Shown here one piece after another: positions 43,904-52,085 of a stretch of DNA of 64,000 nucleotides (positions are counted from its first letter, which is position 1; every line of letters starts with the position of its first letter). The notes below the pieces were generated by a model. That model was not told where the DNA came from, made no database searches, and worked only from the letters and a program-made list of their open reading frames with translations. The stretch comes from Penumbrarchaeum sp964445525. GTDB taxonomy: Archaea > Thermoplasmatota > Penumbrarchaeia > Penumbrarchaeales > Penumbrarchaeaceae. The DNA is taken from assembly GCA_964445525.1 (NCBI GenBank), contig CAYULA010000010.1, positions 1 to 64,000 on the forward strand, read 5' to 3'. Both the position numbers and the translations under genes were made by a program.

Positions 43904-45265
43904 TCAATCGGAGGATTCTCTTCTTACCAAAAGATTGGCAGTCCATGAAAAGAGGAGAAGAGATATTGTCGAAACAGTCAGGGGAATGAAAAGGAGTGAA
44001 CCTTCCCAGTATCCGAGATTATCCAGGATGTGCAAAATAACCACCAAAGAACCTCCTGCAGTAAAGGAAGCAATGGCTCCATATTTGTTCAAACCTATCC
44101 TTATTTTCCAGAATGAAAGAAGGACGGCGGGAACCATACCTGCAGAGAAAATGGTGTAGGTCAATGTTAGGGTGGAGATAATCCCAGGCGATTGAAAAGC
44201 AACAACGTAGGAAACCGCACCAATTATCATTATCGTTAATGGCCTGATCCATCCCTTTTTGCTCTTCAAGAGGTCCCAGGACAGAAATGTCGCTGCGGAA
44301 ATCAGGCATGAATCCGCAGAAGATAGCATTATTGATAAAAGACCGATCAGTACTACAACCGAAAGAATCGGAGGTAAAAGATCCATGGATGCCGTTGGTA
44401 GAAGTGATCCTCCAGATACCTCGTCTCCGTAGAGGGAAACTCCGAGGAGGGCAATGGTTGCCACCGTTATTGAAACCAGAAGACGTATGGAGCCTCCAAC
44501 CACGGCTCCCCTGCCTGCGTGGGCGGGAGATCTCGCAGAAAAAAGTTTTGAATAAATATCCGGACCCACCAGATTCGACAGGAACATCACCAGGAAAGCG
44601 GAGATTACCAGAGATGACCCGAATCCATTCGATGTTGGGAAATCCAGGGATTTGGTTTCAATCCTCGAGCCATTTGATATAAGGGCGAACAGGATCGCAA
44701 GAAGCGAGAATGCGATTAGTGATATCTGTACCTTGTCAGTTTTCACAACCGCCATCTGACCGCCTATTGCGGTATATGCCGTTATCATCGAGGCGGATAA
44801 AAGCAGTGTGATGCCGCTGTCAAAATTGAGAGCTGCATTCAGGATGAAGTTGGAAGCCTGGATTAGCAGTGCCACCCAACCGATCTCGACCGCAATGAGT
44901 AGAAAGGATGATGCTGCTTTTCCGGTTTTCCCGTAGGACAAGCCTATAAGGTCCGGGAGGGAATGAGCACCTGTTGCCCTTACCTTGGGACCCAACCAAA
45001 CACCAAGAAGAAGTAACCCAGCAATTCCACCGATGTCATACCAGAGACCTGCCAGGCCATACTGGTAAACAAGGGAGCAAGTTACGATCACCGCCGATCC
45101 TCCCACAACGGTGGCTCCTATTGTCAAACCAACAGATCTGGAATCAAGGGATCTGGATGCCAGAAAGAAATCCGATAGGGTCTTAACCTTCCTGTTAACG
45201 AAACCCAGCAGGATCATTGAAGAGAGATAGAGAACCAATAGCGAAAGGAATACCCACTCGATCAT
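43904..45265 (-). CDS. Sodium:solute symporter (SSS family)
   Basis: 453 residues with about 13 hydrophobic helices, normal for the SLC5/SSS fold. The first helix VFLSLLVLYLSSMILLG is followed by SDFFLASRSLDSRSVGLT, the usual amphipathic link, and the Na2-site helix contains LSSADSCLIS. Substrate (sugar, amino acid, proline, pantothenate and others) cannot be judged from sequence alone. The gene is transcribed divergently from the PKD protein, with 89 nt between them. Confidence 0.88.
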   Translation of the reverse strand: MIEWVFLSLLVLYLSSMILLGFVNRKVKTLSDFFLASRSLDSRSVGLTIGATVVGGSAVIVTCSLVYQYGLAGLWYDIGGIAGLLLLGVWLGPKVRATGAHSLPDLIGLSYGKTGKAASSFLLIAVEIGWVALLIQASNFILNAALNFDSGITLLLSASMITAYTAIGGQMAVVKTDKVQISLIAFSLLAILFALISNGSRIETKSLDFPTSNGFGSSLVISAFLVMFLSNLVGPDIYSKLFSARSPAHAGRGAVVGGSIRLLVSITVATIALLGVSLYGDEVSGGSLLPTASMDLLPPILSVVVLIGLLSIMLSSADSCLISAATFLSWDLLKSKKGWIRPLTIMIIGAVSYVVAFQSPGIISTLTLTYTIFSAGMVPAVLLSFWKIRIGLNKYGAIASFTAGGSLVVILHILDNLGYWEGSLLFIPLTVSTISLLLFSWTANLLVRRESSD

Positions 45266-45354
45266 CGGGGGTCCATCAGGAGTTGGTATTTATCTCTTGT
45301 CCGTTTCCTTTCATTTTCCGAAAGATATAATATCGTCTTACCGGAATAAACACC

Positions 45355-46191
45355 ATGGAGCTTCCCGAGGTTCCCAGAAAAGGTGTGGTAATCGGAATTG
45401 TCATTGTTATCATATTGGCGATCGGAGCTTATCTCCTGTTTTTCAGGGGCAGCGGAGGGATAGATGACGGAGGTGATGGTGATGATGGAACCACCAACAG
45501 ATCACCCATTGCAGATTCCGGTCCTGATATTACCGTCGCACCGGGAGAGACCTTCTATCTGAACGGCTCCCTTTCGTCAGATCCTGACGGGGATCCTCTG
45601 AATCATTACTGGGACATGGATATCGGAACCGATTCCAACGGTGACGGGATATTCGATAATGACAGAAACAGGGAAGGGGTCAATATATCCTTTTCATATC
45701 CCGCCACAATCGAGGAAAGCACTGAGTTCATTGTCACTCTTAACGTGACAGAGGACCGCACAGATCCTCTCTGGGATCATTCCACTGTAACGGTGAGGGT
45801 CCTGGTGCAAGAGGAACCTCTCCCTCCCCCCGATGTGGAGCTCTCCTGCAGTTTCGTGACTCCTCCCTTCGGGCTTCCTGGAAGTCCCCAGTTCGTTTTG
45901 ACGGTGACATCAGCCAGCCGCGATGAGTTCATATCGAATTATACATATGCGCTGGAGGACCCCGAGGGTGATGTGATAAGAGAGGGAGACGTGATCGACC
46001 TCATCAACCTCAGCCAGTCGGCGGAGATAAGGTTCATCGATACTCCTACCCTTACCTATCTTGATGGAAGCACCGACAGCTTCTCTTTGAAAGAGGGAGA
46101 AGAAATTATCGAGGGATGCAGATTCTATCTCTTTTACATGGATATAAGGACAGGAGCTGTTGAAGCGGGTTCCGTTGAGCTAACGAAGTAA
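45355..46191 (+). CDS. Membrane-anchored PKD-domain protein
   Basis: 278 residues. An N-terminal membrane anchor (GIVIVIILAIGAYLLFF, about 13-30) is followed by a flexible Gly/Asp linker and one PKD domain (about 48-155) with calcium-binding-like NDxDGD-type aspartates (DSNGDGIFDND). A second beta domain occupies 160-278. It is probably extracellular with a short cytoplasmic N-terminus. A TATA-like GATATAATAT 25-30 nt upstream suggests a leaderless mRNA. Its 3' end abuts the first partial tRNA-Tyr repeat. Confidence 0.75.
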   Translation: MELPEVPRKGVVIGIVIVIILAIGAYLLFFRGSGGIDDGGDGDDGTTNRSPIADSGPDITVAPGETFYLNGSLSSDPDGDPLNHYWDMDIGTDSNGDGIFDNDRNREGVNISFSYPATIEESTEFIVTLNVTEDRTDPLWDHSTVTVRVLVQEEPLPPPDVELSCSFVTPPFGLPGSPQFVLTVTSASRDEFISNYTYALEDPEGDVIREGDVIDLINLSQSAEIRFIDTPTLTYLDGSTDSFSLKEGEEIIEGCRFYLFYMDIRTGAVEAGSVELTK

Positions 46192-46206
46192 AAAAAATCC
46201 TGAAAT

Positions 46207-46273
46207 CCATTAGAATGGGAGTCTCCAAATCGATCTCGCTTATAATTTGAATATAATAAAGATGGTCCCGGCT
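46207..46273. repeat. Partial copy of the tRNA-Tyr flanking repeat
   Basis: This stretch matches the right half of the first full unit (46409-46475) with about two mismatches in 65 positions, and ends in the tRNA 3'-end sequence CCCGGCT. Its left half is missing, replaced by the end of the PKD gene. It is followed by 58 bp not matching the unit. Confidence 0.85.
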
Positions 46274-46331
46274 TATTCTTTGATTCAATAAAAAGTGATT
46301 ACATCTCGAAAATAATTTCAAAATGATCCCG

Positions 46332-46468
46332 CCCGGCTCCCAGACCTTAGACCAAAAATAATGGTTGATAGATTTCTACCGTTTTTGGTCTGGCCAATAA
46401 TTACAAAATAATTAGAATGGGAGCCTCGAAATCGATCTCGCTTATAATTTGAATATAATAAAGATGGT
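46332..46468. repeat. 137-bp tandem repeat, unit 1
   Basis: The unit starts with CCCGGCTCCCAGA, the reverse complement of the tRNA-Tyr 3' end and T-arm strand. It has an inner stem of 10 bp (46349-46358 with 46382-46391, AGACCAAAAA/TTTTTGGTCT) and an outer pair GGCTCCCA (46335-46342) / TGGGAGCC (46418-46425). It aligns without gaps to unit 2. Confidence 0.9.
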
Positions 46469-46562
46469 CCCGGCTCCCAGATCGTTGACTAAAAATAATG
46501 AAACAATAATGACAACCGTTTTTAGTCATACCAATAATTTTAAAATAATTAAAATGGGAGCC
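46465..46562 (-). ncRNA. Possible tRNA-Tyr-derived small RNA (unit 2)
   Basis: Read on the minus strand, this 98-nt stretch begins GGCTCCCA, contains the TGACTAAAAA/TTTTTAGTCA stem, and ends TGGGAGCCGGGACCA, so its two ends pair over 8 bp and leave a CCA-bearing tail like a tRNA. A TATA-like TTATATTC lies about 27 nt upstream. Transcription is not shown; it may simply be DNA debris. Confidence 0.25.
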
Positions 46563-46605
46563 TATAAAATGATCCTGATTTGAATATAATTAGAATGAAA
46601 ATGGT
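46469..46605. repeat. 137-bp tandem repeat, unit 2
   Basis: Same length and order as unit 1, with an inner stem at 46486-46495 and 46519-46528 (TGACTAAAAA/TTTTTAGTCA) and an outer pair at 46472-46479 and 46555-46562. Compared with unit 1, both stem changes (positions 18:60 and 22:56 of the unit) are compensatory. It ends where the true tRNA gene begins. Confidence 0.9.
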
Positions 46606-46711
46606 CCCGGCTCCCAGATTTGAACTGGGGATCTAAGGATGTCTGCGGGGTTCCGGACAAACCGGTGTCCAACTACAGTCCCCCGCTCTAGCCAGACTAA
46701 GCCAAGCCGGG
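46602..46711 (-). tRNA. tRNA-Tyr (GUA) with 32-nt intron
   Basis: Minus strand. Acceptor CCCGGCT/AGCCGGG with the C1-G72 pair typical of archaeal tRNA-Tyr, discriminator A, and an encoded CCA at 46602-46604. D-arm GCTT...GAGC, anticodon stem GGGGA/TCCTT, anticodon GTA, T-arm CCCAG-TTCAAAT-CTGGG. The 32-nt intron (46641-46672) sits between positions 37 and 38. A textbook bulge-helix-bulge forms: a 4-bp helix CTGT/GCAG flanked by 3-nt bulges AGT and ACA, each cut after the second base. TATA-like sequences lie about 25 and 38 nt upstream (46733-46741 and 46746-46755). Confidence 0.95.
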
Positions 46712-46865
46712 ATCGGTTTGGTTTAGCCCGCATAATATATCAAGGTATATAAAGGTGAAGGCAACCGTTGAACAATGGCAGGACCCCTCCAAATCCATCA
46801 ATTTCAATAATCAATAAAGATAACGATAGGATTTTAATCGGTTGGGCTGATCGAATTATTACAAC

Positions 46866-49709
46866 ATGAGCAATGAGGTTCAAACCGGAGGTCCCGAGGG
46901 ACCTGAGCTGATAGGCAGGGAAGAAGAAATGGAGATCCTGATCTCCGCCCTCCAAAAAGCAGCCGAAGGCAGGGGCTCCATGATCCTGATCGAAGGGGAG
47001 GCGGGGATCGGAAAGACCCATCTTCTGAACGATTTCTCACACTCTGCCCGATCCAGTGGATTCTCCGTTCTGTGGGGAAGGTGCCTGCATTACAGAAAAT
47101 CAACGCATCTACCCTTCATCGAGATGTTGAAGGATCACTTCGGGGTATCCACACTGGATGATTACGAGACAAACAGGGAAAAGGTAAGGAATGGGTTGAA
47201 CGGGCATCCCATAGTCGAAAAGGACCTCTTCACGGACTTCTCCGATCTTTTCATTCCCAGGGACGAACCAGTGGGCGGATACAGACTGAAAAAAACGAGA
47301 TCCAAAGCCTTGATCGATTTCCTTACAGAAAAGGGATACAGGACAATATTCATAAGAAGCGATGAGGGAATCGAAGAAGCTGAAGACAATCCAGTACCGG
47401 AAATCATTCGTTTAGGTCATGACGAGGAAAACTCGATCCCTCCAAACAGGCTTGAGAGGATCGCAAGGACACTGAAGCTTGCATTCGATAGATACCGGCA
47501 CCTTGCCGTGGTAAATGAATGCCTGGATACACTAAATGAGAACAATCCAGAGGAAAAGGTTCGAAACCTGATATCGATCATGGACGAACTGGCTCTGAAG
47601 AATTCTGGCATGGTGGTGCACCTTTCGGATGGAGAGGATGGTTCCCTGTCCGAGTTGAAGGATTTGGGCATACACATCAAGAAAGAATTCGGCAAGGGGA
47701 ACGGATCAAGCAACGGACAGTTGAAAAATAGAATGTCTGTGAACGACCTTTTCACCACCTTCATCAGCGAGGAATCGACACGGATCCCTCAACTCATAGT
47801 TCTCGAGGACCTGCAGTGGGGCGATAAACCATCCCTGAACCTACTCCAGTATCTGGCCAGGAAGATCGTTGACAAGAAGCTCCTTATTATCGGATCCTAC
47901 AGACCCGAGGAATATGGTCTGGAAGACGACGGACTTAACAAAGCTCCCCTCAGGGATGCTCTTCAAAGGATATCCAGGGAGAAATTGTTCGAGACCTTGA
48001 CCCTTGACAGGCTCAACAGTAGGGACCAGGCCAGAATGATCGAGAGCATAATCGGCGGAAAAATCGATGAAGCCCTGATCGATGAGGTATCGGAGGAGAC
48101 CGAGGGGAATCCTCTGCTGATTAAGCAATTCCTTGAGGAAAGAAAGAAAACCAGAAGTCCTGTGAAACTGGCCGATCAGCTTGAACTGGACGCTATCACC
48201 AGAAGGATCGAGAATCTTGATGATAACTCAAAGAAAATGCTCGAGCTGGCATCGGTGCTCGGGATGGAATCCGGCCTGGATATGCTTGTAAGGGGCCTTG
48301 ATATAGATGAGGAGGAGGCTCTTGACAGACTTGATTCCCTGCTGAATCTGAGACTTGTGCAGGAGACAGAGGATGGAGTCAGGTTTGAACACCCGAAGGC
48401 ACGTACACTGATATACGAATCAATTCAAGAACAGGACCTCAAGCAGCTGCATTCAAAAGCCGCCTTGCTTCTGGAATCATCCACTGGTCCGAAAGAGGAG
48501 AGCAAGATCAGAAAACTTGCGGAACACTACATGTTCAGCGGGGATCTTCACAAAGCCTACAGAGCATATATCGAGAGTGCCGAAGAACTGACGGAGATGA
48601 TGGATGACAAAGCTACACTACTGGACCTGGAAAAAGCCCTTCATTGCATAGAGGAACTTCCTGCTTCCAAAGAAAAGGACATCCAATTGGTTAAGGTATT
48701 GCAGATGATCGGTGATGTCAACGAGAAAGGAGGCGATACCAAGACCGCTCTAATTGCCTTCAAGAAAGCAGTGGATGTTGCGGAAAAAAGCGACATACCC
48801 TACGGACAATCCTCTTCCTACAGGAGGATAGGGGATATCATGCTGAAACTTTTCGAATGGGATCAGACCGTAGATTACTATCTCCGTTCACTGCATGTAT
48901 CGAAAAAAGAGGACGATCAGGAGGAGATCGCAAAGGCCTTCAGAGGATTAGGAATCATCTACTACCTCAAGGGGGATTATACGAGGTCGATGGACTGCTA
49001 CCTGAAATATATGGAATTTCCAAAAAAGGAGAAAAAACCCCTCAATGTATTGGCCCTGATCGAGGTTGGCAACATATACTTCGAGATGGGAGATTTCAAT
49101 CAGGCCCTGACCTACTACAAGCTGGGTATCAGGAGAGGAGAGGAGGCGGACCTCAAACAGGAATCAGCATATTCATACACCAGGATGGCGAACGTACTCA
49201 TAAAGCTGAGAGAGCTGGAGGATGCCAAGAGATTCGCTACCTGGGGATTCAACATGGTCAAGGATCATGTCTCATCGGAGATCTCACAGCGAGTTGTCCT
49301 TGAATATATAGAGCTGATGCTGGAGTCGGGGGACCTTGCGAGGGCGGAGGAGGGAATGTCTCTGGTGGAGAAGGTTCCCGAGAGGGACCTCGAAGACAGA
49401 CTCCTGAAAGGCCAGAGATATAGGACGATAGGATTATATCTCTCCAAGAAAAGGGACTTCGAAAGCTCCATAGAACACCTGGACAAGGCGCTGGAGATAA
49501 ATGAATCACTCCAGGTCCCTTTCCAGCTGGGTCTTACAACTCTCTATTACGGACTGGTTCTTTTCCAGCAGATGAAGGTGGAAGATGCCATGGAGATGCT
49601 CAAGAGATCATCCAAGACGTTCAAATCAATAAGCGCTCTGTATTACCTTAACAGGACTTCCTCAAAACTCAGGGAACTGACATTCATTAGGGAGAGCATG
49701 AACAGCTGA
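46866..49709 (+). CDS. STAND-like ATPase with inserted DUF835-like domain and TPRs
   Basis: 947 residues. Walker A GEAGIGKT (44-51) follows the GREEEMEIL opening; Walker B-like VLEDLQWGD is far downstream at about 312-320. The roughly 200 residues between contain a segment (about 135-260; TIFIRSDEGI, IPPNRLERIARTLKLAFDRY, MVVHLSDGEDG) that resembles DUF835, so this domain seems inserted into the ATPase. After the winged-helix part (about 430-520), six or more TPR units run to the C-terminus. Such architectures are usually signal-responsive scaffolds or transcription regulators; no DNA-binding domain is obvious here. A stand-alone gene. Confidence 0.8.
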   Translation: MSNEVQTGGPEGPELIGREEEMEILISALQKAAEGRGSMILIEGEAGIGKTHLLNDFSHSARSSGFSVLWGRCLHYRKSTHLPFIEMLKDHFGVSTLDDYETNREKVRNGLNGHPIVEKDLFTDFSDLFIPRDEPVGGYRLKKTRSKALIDFLTEKGYRTIFIRSDEGIEEAEDNPVPEIIRLGHDEENSIPPNRLERIARTLKLAFDRYRHLAVVNECLDTLNENNPEEKVRNLISIMDELALKNSGMVVHLSDGEDGSLSELKDLGIHIKKEFGKGNGSSNGQLKNRMSVNDLFTTFISEESTRIPQLIVLEDLQWGDKPSLNLLQYLARKIVDKKLLIIGSYRPEEYGLEDDGLNKAPLRDALQRISREKLFETLTLDRLNSRDQARMIESIIGGKIDEALIDEVSEETEGNPLLIKQFLEERKKTRSPVKLADQLELDAITRRIENLDDNSKKMLELASVLGMESGLDMLVRGLDIDEEEALDRLDSLLNLRLVQETEDGVRFEHPKARTLIYESIQEQDLKQLHSKAALLLESSTGPKEESKIRKLAEHYMFSGDLHKAYRAYIESAEELTEMMDDKATLLDLEKALHCIEELPASKEKDIQLVKVLQMIGDVNEKGGDTKTALIAFKKAVDVAEKSDIPYGQSSSYRRIGDIMLKLFEWDQTVDYYLRSLHVSKKEDDQEEIAKAFRGLGIIYYLKGDYTRSMDCYLKYMEFPKKEKKPLNVLALIEVGNIYFEMGDFNQALTYYKLGIRRGEEADLKQESAYSYTRMANVLIKLRELEDAKRFATWGFNMVKDHVSSEISQRVVLEYIELMLESGDLARAEEGMSLVEKVPERDLEDRLLKGQRYRTIGLYLSKKRDFESSIEHLDKALEINESLQVPFQLGLTTLYYGLVLFQQMKVEDAMEMLKRSSKTFKSISALYYLNRTSSKLRELTFIRESMNS

Positions 49710-49759
49710 AATCGTTCGGAAAGCTTTTTCTAAACGGGATTGGTTACCGGGAAAACGGT

Positions 49760-51328
49760 ATGTCTGAAAACGGCAGAAAAGCCCTTATCTCGGTGTCGGA
49801 CAAGAATGGGGTGGAAATTCTTGCAAGGGGTCTATCCGATATTGGTTTTGAGATCATCTCCTCTGGAGGCACCTTCAGGTACCTAAAAGAGAAGGGCATA
49901 GAGTGCAGAAAAGTTGAATCGGTGACGGGATTCCCCGAGATACTGGATGGAAGGGTCAAGACCCTCCATCCAACCGTATGCGGCGGAATCCTGGGCAGAA
50001 GGGATATTGAAAGCCACAGAAAGGAGATGAAGGAACACGGTATCGATCCGATAGATATGGTCGTGGTCAATCTCTACCCCTTTGAAAGTACCGTTGAAAA
50101 CGGTGCAGATCTGGATTGCGCCCTCGAAATGATAGATATCGGCGGTCCTTCATTGATCAGGTCCGCTGCAAAAAACCACGAAAATGTTATCGTAATTGTC
50201 GATCCAGGAGATTACGATCAGGTTCTGGACAAGCTCAGGGATGGCGATGTGGACATCGAGACCAGACGCGAACTCGCTCTCAAGGCTTTCATGCTTACCT
50301 CCTCCTATGATATCGCAATAGGGAACTGGCTTAGAAATATGTTCCATCCGGATCAGCCCTGGGGAGATTCCCTCAGGTGGAGGTTCGAAAGATCTCTGGA
50401 AACAAGATACGGAGAGAATCCCCACCAGAAGGGAGCCTATTTCATCGATCCTTCCTACAAGGGAGTCTCTGTATCCAATTCCGATGTTTTATGGGGCAAG
50501 GAGCTGTCATTCAACAATATCTACGATATAGATGCGGCTACAGACATCCTTGTGGAATTCCCGGACCAACCCTGCTGTGTAATCATAAAGCACAACAACC
50601 CTTCAGGAGTTGCCATATCACGGGAGAGCGAGGGGAGCTCGATGGCGGAAGCATTCGAGAGGGCTTTCCTCAGCGACCCGCTCTCTGCATTCGGTGGAAT
50701 AATCGGCCTCAACCGGGAATGCGACCTTCCCACGGCCGAAAGGATCAACCAGAGGTTCTTCGAGGTTGTGGTTGCTCCATCATTCACAGAGGAGGCATTC
50801 GGGGAGCTCAAGAAGAAGAAGAACCTCAGGATAGTCAGGACCAATCAGCCGATAGTTGGATCGGATCCTCCGGAGACCAGATGCGTGAGGATCAAGGGAG
50901 GCCTGCTGGTGCAAACCATGAATTGGCCCGAATGGGACAGCGGTTCGTGGAAGGTAGTCACCAAAAAAGCACCCTCCGAGGAACAGATAAGGGACCTGAT
51001 ATTTGCTAACAAGGTCACCAAACATGTGAAATCCAACTGCGTTGTAATGGCCAGGGATCTTCAAACAGTAGGAATAGGGGCTGGCCAGATGTCCAGGGTT
51101 GATTCCTGCTTCATGGCGGGAAAAAAGGCAGGTGAGAACGGGAAGGGATCTGTTCTATCATCAGATGCCTTCTTCCCTTTCAGGGACGGTCTGGATGAGT
51201 CCATAAATGCAGGTGTGGTCTCGGTTGCCCAACCCGGAGGTTCCATCAGGGATCAGGAGGTCATAGATGCGGCTGATGAACAGGGCATATCGATGGTCTT
51301 CACCGGGGTAAGGCTATTCAAGCATTGA
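49760..51328 (+). CDS. purH: Bifunctional PurH
   Basis: Catalyses the last two steps to IMP: AICAR transformylase with 10-formyl-folate, and IMP cyclohydrolase. 522 residues with both domains complete. The N-terminal MGS domain shows ALISVSDKNGVE, SSGGTFRYLKEKG and DGRVKTLHPTVCGGIL; the C-terminal transformylase shows RYGENPHQKGA, KHNNPSGVA (Lys and His of the active site), SDAFFPF and VAQPGGSIRD. It is first in a + strand run with purN, 22 nt or so apart. PurP in the same window would do the transformylase step from formate. Confidence 0.96.
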   Translation: MSENGRKALISVSDKNGVEILARGLSDIGFEIISSGGTFRYLKEKGIECRKVESVTGFPEILDGRVKTLHPTVCGGILGRRDIESHRKEMKEHGIDPIDMVVVNLYPFESTVENGADLDCALEMIDIGGPSLIRSAAKNHENVIVIVDPGDYDQVLDKLRDGDVDIETRRELALKAFMLTSSYDIAIGNWLRNMFHPDQPWGDSLRWRFERSLETRYGENPHQKGAYFIDPSYKGVSVSNSDVLWGKELSFNNIYDIDAATDILVEFPDQPCCVIIKHNNPSGVAISRESEGSSMAEAFERAFLSDPLSAFGGIIGLNRECDLPTAERINQRFFEVVVAPSFTEEAFGELKKKKNLRIVRTNQPIVGSDPPETRCVRIKGGLLVQTMNWPEWDSGSWKVVTKKAPSEEQIRDLIFANKVTKHVKSNCVVMARDLQTVGIGAGQMSRVDSCFMAGKKAGENGKGSVLSSDAFFPFRDGLDESINAGVVSVAQPGGSIRDQEVIDAADEQGISMVFTGVRLFKH

Positions 51329-51359
51329 TCTAATCAATCAATAACAGGAGGTGGTTCGA

Positions 51360-52085
51360 TTGGCATCAACCGGCACATCTGAGGTGGAAAGCAAACCGAT
51401 TTCGGAAAGCCCCCCTCAGCCCATGAAATCCTCTGTAAAGGCTGCAACCGAAAGCAGAAAAAAGGTTCGAACCCGGAAGATAGCCGTGCTAGCCTCGGGA
51501 AGGGGAACAGATTTTCAGGCCATAGTTGACGCTGCCGAGGCGGGTAAGGTTTCCTACGATGTGGCCCTGCTCATATGCAACGAACCGAAGGCTTTCGTTA
51601 TCGAGAGGGCGAAAAAGCATTCGGTCCCATATGTAATAATTTCCCATAAAGGCAGAAAAAGAGAGGAATTCGATATTGAGATGCACAGGGTCCTCGAATC
51701 CGCCGGGATCGAGCTTGTGGTGCTCGCCGGTTTCATGAGGATACTATCCGACGGATTCGTCGATCTCTGGCGTGACAGGATAGTCAACATCCACCCTGCT
51801 CTGCTGCCTTCATTTCCCGGTGCGAACGCACACAGGGATGCCCTCGAATACGGTGTGAAGATTACCGGACTGACCATCCATTTCGTGAATGAAACCATGG
51901 ACGGAGGACCTGTAATTTTTCAGTATCCGGTACCCCTGAAAGATGATGACACTGAAGAGACACTTTCCATGAGAATACTTGAAAAGGAGCATGAATACTA
52001 CCCTCTGATCATCGATAAGGTCGTTAAAGGAGAATATGTCAGGAAAGGCAGGAGGGTAATCTCCCGCCTGAAATATCCCGGGTGA
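51360..52085 (+). CDS. purN: Phosphoribosylglycinamide formyltransferase PurN
   Basis: Transfers a formyl group from 10-formyl-folate to GAR. The start is TTG at 51360, 6 nt after AGGAGGTG (51346-51353); the GTG at 51351 lies inside that site. A roughly 38-residue Ser/Glu/Lys-rich N-terminal extension precedes the usual start of the domain (KIAVLASGRGTDFQAI). The catalytic Asn-His-Asp set is visible in IVNIHPALLPSFPG and NETMDGGP. The role of the extension is unknown. The stop overlaps the uvrB start by 4 nt (GTGA). Confidence 0.93.
   Translation: MASTGTSEVESKPISESPPQPMKSSVKAATESRKKVRTRKIAVLASGRGTDFQAIVDAAEAGKVSYDVALLICNEPKAFVIERAKKHSVPYVIISHKGRKREEFDIEMHRVLESAGIELVVLAGFMRILSDGFVDLWRDRIVNIHPALLPSFPGANAHRDALEYGVKITGLTIHFVNETMDGGPVIFQYPVPLKDDDTEETLSMRILEKEHEYYPLIIDKVVKGEYVRKGRRVISRLKYPG

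Noticed and set aside
46207..46605. CRISPR-like direct repeats
   Set aside because: The units are 137 bp, contiguous and homologous over their whole length; there are no unique spacers between short repeats and no cas genes nearby.
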